Of a stretch of DNA of 64,000 bases, positions 41,237 through 48,300 are shown in pieces. The notes beneath the pieces were generated by a model. It saw only the letters and a list, made by a program, of their open reading frames with translations. It did no database searches and was not told where the DNA came from. This stretch comes from Micromonospora siamensis. Its GTDB lineage: Bacteria > Actinomycetota > Actinomycetes > Mycobacteriales > Micromonosporaceae. The DNA lies in contig NZ_LT607751.1 in the NCBI RefSeq assembly GCF_900090305.1, positions 4,712,001 through 4,776,000 on the forward strand, written 5' to 3'. Every line of letters begins with the position of its first letter. The stretch's first letter is position 1. The translations under genes and the position numbers were made by a program.

Positions 41237-43372
41237 ATGTCCAACTACCTTCGCAATAACGTTGACGCCACCCGTGAGACCACCTCCCCGTTCCGTCGCT
41301 CGCGGCTCTGGCTCGCCACCGGTGTGGTGGGCCTGACGGGAGCGGTGAGCCTCGCCGGCGTCGCGTACGCGACCACCGGGGCCGTCGGCCCCCACCGGGT
41401 CACCGACGTGAAGTGGTCTACCGCCCAGCTCAAGGACGACGCCGGGCGCGGCGGGGACCGGGACGCGCGGGAGGCCAAGGAGGCCAAGGACCGCTACGAC
41501 GCCAAGGACGAGCACGGCCGCGTGCGGGAGGTCCCCTGCGACGACGACAAGCTCGTCGAGGCGCTCGACCTGGCCAACCGGGACCACGGCGGCACGATCA
41601 AGCTGGCCGAGCACTGCACCTACGAGCTGGACTTCGCCGACAAGAAGTCCGGCGGCGCGCTGCCGACCATCAAGCAGGAGATCACCATCAAGGGCAACGA
41701 CGCCACCATCAAGCGCGACTCCGAGGACGCCTTCCGGCTCTTCCGGGTCGCCGACGGCGGCGACCTGACCCTGAAGGACCTCACCCTCAAGGACGGAAAC
41801 GCCGCCGAGTTCAAGTACGGCCAGGTCCCCGGCGGACCCGGCGGGTACGGCGGTTCCGGCGCCTCGGCGGTGCCCGGGGTGCAGACCCCGGCGACCGCGC
41901 AGGGCGCGGCGATGACGCAGCAGGCTCCGCAGGTCGCGCTGGCCGCCGTGGCCGGTGCGGCGGTAGTGGGCGCTCCGGTCGGGACCGGCGCGCTGGCCGA
42001 CGGGGCGGGGCCCCAGCTGCCGAAGCCGCCGAGCAAGGAGGGCGAGGGTGACGGTGGCGCCCTGCTGGTCGAGCGGGGTGGCAGCGCCCATCTGGAGAAG
42101 GTGAAGCTCATCGGCAACAACGCCGAGCACAACGGCGGCGCCATCGCCAACTTCGGCCGGGTCGAGATCGAGGACAGCAAGGTCGAGAACAACCACGCCC
42201 GGGAGAACGGCGGCGGCATCTTCAACGTGGGCCTGCTCCGCATCGAGGACACCAAGATCGTCAACAACACCGCCGGCGAGAACGGCGGCGGTGTCGCCAA
42301 CGGCCGCGGCAAGAAGGACGACAAGGACGCCCTCAGCCTGGCCCCGAGCTGGAAGGACCGGGACAAGGCCGGCTCCGTGGACATCATCGACAGCGCGGTC
42401 GACGGCAACAACGCCGGCCACAACGGCGGCGGTGTCTTCAGCTCCGGCGGGTACGTCAAGATCGTGGGCGAGGAGAAGGACCACGACAAGAAGTACGACG
42501 AGGGCGCCCAGGGCCGCGACTACGGCAAGAAGTACGACGAAGAGGCCCAGGGCGGCGACTACGGCAAGAAGTACGACGAGGACGCCCAGGGCCGCGACCA
42601 CGGCAAGAAGTACGAGGACGAGGCCGAGAAGAAGGACGAGCACAAGGCCGAGGACAAGGACAAGGACAAGGGCAAGCCCGAGGAGAAGGGCAAGCCCGAG
42701 AACAAGGACGGCGACAAGGGTCAGGGCGGCACCGGCGCCGGCGACTTCGGCGGCGACTACGGCCGTGAGCACCACGAGCACGCGACGGTGAAGGACAACA
42801 CCGCGTGCGAAAACGGTGGTGGCATCTACGCCCACAACACCGACCTGGTCGTCGAGCACGTCCTGGTCGCGAAGAACCACGCCAGCAAGGACGGCGGCGG
42901 CATCTACAACACCGGCGGCGAGAAGCGTGAGGCCATCGAGTCCCTGCCCGGCGACGGGCGCGAGGGCGAGCACGAGGCCAACGCCACCGTGGCCGACAGC
43001 GCCATCGTGGACAACACCGCCGGCCGGTTCGGCGGCGGGATCTTCAACGGCGAGGCGGGTCTGAAGAAGGTCGAGGACGGCTACCAGGAATGGGTCGAGG
43101 GCAAGGGCGACGCCGCCTTCCTCACCCTGCGGGACACCGTCATCAAGGGCAACACCGCGCTCAACGGTGGCGGCATCTTCAACAACGAGGGCACCGTCCA
43201 CCTGAACGACACCAAGGTCGTCAAGAACACCGCCACCGACGCCTCCAAGCTCCACCGGATCGCCGGCGGCATCCTCAACCACAAGGGCCACGTCCGGCTC
43301 GACGACGAGTCGACCGTGACCGACAACGACCCGACCAACTGCGCCGGGACCGTCGAGGACTGCTTCAACTGA
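41237..43372 (+). CDS. secreted Pmp-like right-handed beta-helix protein 2
   Basis: 711 aa. N-terminus MSNYLRNNVD, basic region, signal-like helix and AYATTG cleavage region (about 45-50). Same block order as protein 1, including a near-identical 100-residue segment and the end TNCAGTVEDCFN. Two insertions are seen: an Ala/Gly/Pro-rich stretch near residues 205-270, and a highly charged 13-residue repeat (GKKYDEEAQGGDY type) from about 415. The GGGI/FN repeats continue on both sides. The role is unknown; an exported surface protein is likely. Confidence 0.85.
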   Translation: MSNYLRNNVDATRETTSPFRRSRLWLATGVVGLTGAVSLAGVAYATTGAVGPHRVTDVKWSTAQLKDDAGRGGDRDAREAKEAKDRYDAKDEHGRVREVPCDDDKLVEALDLANRDHGGTIKLAEHCTYELDFADKKSGGALPTIKQEITIKGNDATIKRDSEDAFRLFRVADGGDLTLKDLTLKDGNAAEFKYGQVPGGPGGYGGSGASAVPGVQTPATAQGAAMTQQAPQVALAAVAGAAVVGAPVGTGALADGAGPQLPKPPSKEGEGDGGALLVERGGSAHLEKVKLIGNNAEHNGGAIANFGRVEIEDSKVENNHARENGGGIFNVGLLRIEDTKIVNNTAGENGGGVANGRGKKDDKDALSLAPSWKDRDKAGSVDIIDSAVDGNNAGHNGGGVFSSGGYVKIVGEEKDHDKKYDEGAQGRDYGKKYDEEAQGGDYGKKYDEDAQGRDHGKKYEDEAEKKDEHKAEDKDKDKGKPEEKGKPENKDGDKGQGGTGAGDFGGDYGREHHEHATVKDNTACENGGGIYAHNTDLVVEHVLVAKNHASKDGGGIYNTGGEKREAIESLPGDGREGEHEANATVADSAIVDNTAGRFGGGIFNGEAGLKKVEDGYQEWVEGKGDAAFLTLRDTVIKGNTALNGGGIFNNEGTVHLNDTKVVKNTATDASKLHRIAGGILNHKGHVRLDDESTVTDNDPTNCAGTVEDCFN
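41480..41782 (+). repeat. near-identical coding block shared with gene 1
   Basis: Partner of 39366-39668 at an offset of 2114 bp; two silent mismatches within the block. The copies lie in the same reading frame and direction. Confidence 0.9.
42484..42624 (+). repeat. 39-bp tandem repeats encoding a charged Lys/Tyr/Asp/Glu region
   Basis: Four imperfect copies encode GKKYDE(G/E/D)AQG(R/G)D(Y/H)-type units, followed by a Lys/Asp/Glu-rich tail (KDKDKGKPEEKGKPENK). The segment interrupts the beta-helix repeats of protein 2 and is absent from paralogues 1 and 3. Confidence 0.9.
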
Positions 43373-43401
43373 CGTCCCGCGCAACAACTGATCCACCTGG
43401 C

Positions 43402-43435
43402 CCGGCCCCCCGTCACCTCGGTGGCGGGGGGCCGG
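43402..43435 (+). terminator. hairpin after beta-helix gene 2
   Basis: CCGGCCCCCCG / CGGGGGGCCGG stem with a CACC...GGTG inner stem, 30 bp after the stop codon. Confidence 0.75.
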
Positions 43436-43502
43436 ACCGTCCTTCCGGCCCCATCCCGGCAGCTTTCGCCCTATTGGTGCCCTCCACCCTTTACTGGAGC
43501 AT

Positions 43503-43617
43503 AAGCGAGAATTATTCGCATACGGTGCTCACAGGGGGCTACAGCACGATTTGTCGCCCAAGACGCCCGGTGGGGCGGTCAGCGCCCGCCCGGGTCCAAC
43601 GAGAGGCAGAGCATCCG
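43503..43617 (+). promoter_or_regulatory. promoter and conserved 5' leader of beta-helix gene 3
   Basis: GCGAGAATTATTCGCATACGGT (-10 TACGGT at 43521-43526), 11 nt, then GCTACA...CGATTTGTCGC. The first stem is GGC-x-ACA with TGT-x-GCC. A second GC hairpin (CCCGG...CCGGG) and GAGAGGCAGAG precede ATG 43618. The upstream GCGAGnATnnTTC part also matches gene 1. Confidence 0.7.
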
Positions 43618-45204
43618 ATGTCCAGTTACCTTCGAAACAGCGCCCGACCGGCAGCGTCGGCGCGCCGGCGTGGGAAGCGCCGGTTCCTCACCCGCGTGGT
43701 CGGCCTGACCGGCACCGTGGGCCTGGCCACGCTCGGAGTGGCCACCGGCGCGGCCGCGGCGGAACCCGGGCGGCCCTACGACGACAGCCATCAGTTCGTG
43801 ACGCCGGTGAACTGTAACGGGGACGATCTCGCAACGGCGGTCCAGCGGGCCAACCAGGCCGGCGGCGGCACGCTCAAGCTGGCCGAGAACTGCACGTACA
43901 CGCTCACCAAGGGCACCACGGTGGGCGGCGTCGGCGGTGACAGCGCGCTGGTGATCACCAGCCGGATCACCCTGCTGGGCGACCACACCACCATCGAACG
44001 GCAGTACGGCGCCACGAAGGCGTTCCGGATCTTCTACGTCAGTGGCTCCCCCGACACCGGCGGGGTGGGGGAACTCCGGCTCCAGGACGTGGAGGTACGC
44101 AACGGCCTGGTCAGCCAGTCGAGCGTCACCAAGGTCGTGCGGGGCGGCGCGCTCCTGGTGGACCAGGGCGGCACCGCGCTAATCGAACGGAGCGTCTTCA
44201 CCCGGAACAACGCGGAGGGCACCACCACCTCCGTGGAGTACGACGCGTCGGGCGGCGCGATCGAGAACCGCGGCACCACTACCCTGCGGGACAGCACCCT
44301 GCGCCTGAACACCGCGCTGGTCGCCGGCGGCGCCGTCGACAACCGGGGCACGCTAACTCTCGAACGCACCCTGATCGAGGGGAACCGCGCGCTGGGTAAC
44401 GGCTTCGGCGGCGGCGGCATCCGGACCGCCGACGGTGTGCTGACGGTCAGGGAGAGCAGGTTCCTCGACAACCAGGCCACCGGCGGGTTGAGCGATGCCG
44501 GGGTCCTCGCGTCGGGGGGTGCCATCCAGGTCCTCAGCGGGGCCTTCAACTCGGTGACCACGTCCAGTTTCGCGGCCAACGACGCGCCGATCGGCGGTGC
44601 CGTCCATGTCGCCAACACCCTCGCCGGCACCTCCCTGTCGGTGACCCGGTCGGAGTTCGCGGCCAACCTCGCCGCCGTGGTCGGCGGGGCCGCCGCCGTG
44701 GGCAGCCCGACCGCAAGCACGGCCGCGTCGCTGCGGCTGGTGGACGTCAAGCTGCTCGGCAACTACGTCGCCGGCGTCTACACCAAGAACCTGCAGTTCG
44801 ATCCCAACAACGCCACCGGCGGCGGCGGGCTCTACGTGGGCCCGGGCACCAGCGCCTTCGTGGAGCGGTCGAGCCTCACCGGAAACACCACGGAGCAGAA
44901 CGGCGGCGCCATCCACAACCGGGGAACACTCGACGTACGCCAGTCTCTGTTCACCTACGACCTGGCCCGGGGCTTCGGCGGCGCCATCTACAACTCGAGC
45001 ACGGGCCCGGTGTACGGCCAGGCCGGGATCACCGAATCGACGATCACGCTGAACCAGGCGAAGCCCTTCGCCCTGGGCACCAGCGTTCCCAGCGGCGGGG
45101 GCATCTACAACCAGAGCCCGCTCGAGGCGGTGACCGTGACGAATTCGATCGTCCTGAAGAACGACCCGGACGACTGCGTCAACGTCACCGGTTGCAACCC
45201 TTGA
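43618..45204 (+). CDS. secreted Pmp-like right-handed beta-helix protein 3
   Basis: 528 aa. N-terminus MSSYLRNSARP related to protein 2, basic RRRGKRR, hydrophobic core and AAAAEPG cleavage region (about 44). A 'CNGDDLATAVQRANQAGGGTLKLAENCTYTL' start mirrors the CDDDKL...LANRDHGGTIKLAEHCTYEL start of 1 and 2. The later GGAI/N repeats (GGAIENRG, GGAVDNRG, GGGGIRTADG, GGAIHNRG, GGAIYNSS, GGGIYNQS) are Pmp-like. The most diverged of the three, lacking the charged insert. It ends DCVNVTGCNP. Confidence 0.85.
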   Translation: MSSYLRNSARPAASARRRGKRRFLTRVVGLTGTVGLATLGVATGAAAAEPGRPYDDSHQFVTPVNCNGDDLATAVQRANQAGGGTLKLAENCTYTLTKGTTVGGVGGDSALVITSRITLLGDHTTIERQYGATKAFRIFYVSGSPDTGGVGELRLQDVEVRNGLVSQSSVTKVVRGGALLVDQGGTALIERSVFTRNNAEGTTTSVEYDASGGAIENRGTTTLRDSTLRLNTALVAGGAVDNRGTLTLERTLIEGNRALGNGFGGGGIRTADGVLTVRESRFLDNQATGGLSDAGVLASGGAIQVLSGAFNSVTTSSFAANDAPIGGAVHVANTLAGTSLSVTRSEFAANLAAVVGGAAAVGSPTASTAASLRLVDVKLLGNYVAGVYTKNLQFDPNNATGGGGLYVGPGTSAFVERSSLTGNTTEQNGGAIHNRGTLDVRQSLFTYDLARGFGGAIYNSSTGPVYGQAGITESTITLNQAKPFALGTSVPSGGGIYNQSPLEAVTVTNSIVLKNDPDDCVNVTGCNP

Positions 45205-45280
45205 CCGTTACCGGCCCTCCGGCGGCGACCACCGGCGCGCTGTCATCGCCCGAGCGAGAGCGCTGAGCGGTCCGGAAACG

Positions 45281-45324
45281 GCGAGAGGCGTGTCCCACCC
45301 GAACGGGTGGGACACGCCTCTCGC
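45281..45324. terminator. bidirectional long palindromic terminator
   Basis: Perfect 21-bp stem with core GAGAGGCGTGTCCCACCCG and an AA loop, between the convergent beta-helix gene 3 and the amylopullulanase gene. Confidence 0.9.
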
Positions 45325-45333
45325 ACGCCGGCG

Positions 45334-48300
45334 TCAGTTCTGGACGAAGACCGCGACGCTGCGGGCCGGCACGGTGAACGTGCCGCTCGTCCGGTCGAAC
45401 GAGGCCGAGCGCAGCGCCTGGTCGGCGGAGTTCCGCAGCACCGGGTGCAGCGCCACGTCGGCGCCGCGCAGCTTGGCGACCTGCTGCGTCGCCGCCTCCG
45501 GGGTGGAGTTGAAGACCACGGTCACCGACTTCCACTTCCCACCGAGCCCGCGGGCGTCGAGGGTCATGGTCAGCACGCCCGGGGTCTCCTTCTCACCGGA
45601 GAGCGGGAAGGCCACCCGCTTCTGCACCTGGGCGGCGGTGGCCAGGCCGAACACCGGCGAGGACTCGCGGATCTTCAGCAGCTCCGCGTACCGGGCGTCG
45701 GCCAGGTTGATCGCGGCGCAGTCCGGCACCAGCTTCGCGTCGGCCAGCAGCGGCTTGGCGTACGACCACTTGTCCTTGTTGTCCTGCTCCGGCGGGAGGC
45801 CGGCGCCGAACCCGTTGCCCTGGGCGCAGTCCCACCGGATCTGGTTGAACCAGTCACCGGAGTTGAACGAGTTACGGTCCAGCGACTTCGAGCGCAGCCG
45901 CTCGGAGCCCGCCGCCACGAAGCCGGTCCCCTGGCCGAGCGCGGTGGTGGACAGGGCCAGCACCTGCATCCGGGCCCGGTCCGCCGCCGAGGTGCCCTGC
46001 GGCAGCTTGAACGCCAGCGCGTCGAACAGGATCTCGTTGTCGTGCGCGTCGACGTAGGTGACCGCCTCGCCCGGCGCGGCGGTGTAGCCGGCCGGCGCGC
46101 CGTTGTAGTCCACCTGCGCCCCGGTGACCTGCTTGCCGGAGGAGTCGGTGAACCGGTAGCCGCGCAGGTTGCCGGTCAGCCCGACCTTGATCAGGTCCTG
46201 GTAGTGCAGCAGCCGGGCCTTCTGCTCGGCGGCCGAACCGTTGACCGGGTCACCGTTGGGGTCGCTGAACAGACCGGAGGCGAAGCCCTGCACCCGCGGG
46301 TTGCCGTCGAACGGCCCACCGCCGCGGACCGCGTCGCGGAGCCGGTCGTTGAAGGTGCCGATCCCGGTGCCGGCCATGTTGCCCTGGGTGGCCTGCACGA
46401 ACCGGGCGTCGTTGGCGACCTCGCCGAAGTTCCAGCCCTCGCCGTACAGCAGGATCTTCTTCCCGTCGACGCCGTCGCGGGCGAGCGTCAGCTTGTCCAG
46501 CGCGGCGCGGACGGCCAGGATGTTCGCCTTCGGGTGGTGACCCATCAGGTCGAAGCGGAAGCCGTCCACCTTGTACGCCTTGGCCCAGGTGACCAGGGAG
46601 TCCACCACCAGCTTGCCCATCATGGCGTGCTCGGGGGCGGTGTTGGCGCAGCAGGTCGAATTGGCGATGCTGCCGTCCTCCAGCAGCCGGTGGTAGTAGC
46701 CCGGCACCACCTGGTCGAGCACCGACTTCGGATCGGTGCCGGAAGCCGAGGTGTGGTTGTAGACGACGTCCATCACCACGCGCAGGCCGGCCTGGTTGAC
46801 CCCGGCCACCATCTGGCGGAACTCGGTGGTCCGCTTCGCGCCTTCCGGGTCGACGGCGTAGCCGCCCTCCGGCACCGTGTAGTGCAGCGGGTCGTACCCC
46901 CAGTTGTAGCCGTCCTTGTCGGCCACCGCGGCGATGCACTTCTGCTGCTGGTCGGAGTCCGCCGGCAGCTTGGCCAGGTCGCAGTCGGGCTGGGCCTGCT
47001 CGGCCCGCCGCTCGGGGATGGTCGCGAAGTCGAACGCCGGCAGCAGGTGCAGGTAGTTCACCCCCGCGTCACCGAGCGCCTTCAGGTGCTTCATCCCGGC
47101 GGTCTTCGGGTCGGTGAAGGCGAGGTAGGTGCCCCGCCGCTCGGCCGGCACCGTGTCGTCGGCGATCGAGAAGTCCCGCACCGACAGCTCGGAGATCTGC
47201 GCCTTCGCGGACGGCGGAGCGGCCGGCTTGCGCAGCGCCGCCCAGCCGGCCGGCGCGAGCGCCGGGTCGGTCAGGTCGACGATCTGGCTGTGCGTCGAGT
47301 TCGGCGCCAACGCCACCGAGTACGGGTCGGTCACCGAGGCGGTGACCACCTTCTGCGCGGCCGGCTGCCACGCCTGGACCTGGTAGCGGTAGTACTTCCC
47401 GGCCCAGTCCCGCATGCCGCGCACCGACCAGACGCCGGTGCGGTCGTCGCGGCGCATCGCCACCGTCCGCGGCTGGGCGGTCGGCGAGTCGAACAGCTCC
47501 AGCGCCACGGTCCGGGCGGTCGGCGCCCACACCGACAGGGTGGGCACCTTACCAGCGAAGGTCGGGCCGAGCTTCACGTCGGTGGCCCGCCGGTACACGT
47601 CGTCGAGCACGCCGGGGATCTGCACCCCGGTCGCGCCGAGCAGCGTGCCCTCGGCGTCGCGCTCGGTGACCACCAGCTGCCCACGCAGCGCCGCCGGCAC
47701 CTTGCCCAGGTCGCCGCGGTCCAGCGTGAAGGCCTGGTAGGACCAGAGGTGCGGGTAGGCCGCGCGCTGGGCCTCGGTGAGCCCGTTGCGCTGCGCCCGC
47801 AGGGGGATCGAGGTGTACGTCCCGGCCAGCTCGCCGTCGGCGACGGTCAGGCCGCCGTCCGGGGCGACCGCGAGGGCGTACCGCTTGCCGTCGGTCGGAC
47901 CGGTCGGCCAGGCAATGGTGGACCGGTCGATCCACTGCGCCTTCTGCTTGGTGATGTCGACGTCCTTGGCCACCCCGCTGGAGGTCGCGGGCAGCAGCCG
48001 GCCCTTGACGCCGCCCAGCAGCCACACCTCACGGCCGGCGGAGGCGAAGTCCAGCCGCTGGTCGTCGGGCTGATCCTTGTTGTCACCGTTGTGAATGATG
48101 TAGCTCAGGCCGGTCGCTCCGGCCGCCAGCGGCACCCGGAAGACCGCGCCGAAGGAGTCGATCTTCTCCGGCTTGAGCGGGCTGGACCAGTCGGTGGGGT
48201 TGGCGGCGCCGTCCCACAGGTGCAGGCCCCACCCGGCGTAGTCGTTGTCGGCCTTGCGCCAGTGGATGACCGCGGTGCCCTCCGCGACGGCCGGGTCGGG

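Noticed and set aside
38968..43617. Assignment of the beta-helix leaders to c-di-AMP, c-di-GMP or cobalamin riboswitches
   Set aside because: Conserved cores of these classes are not found; only the two-hairpin layout and CGATTTGT are shared.
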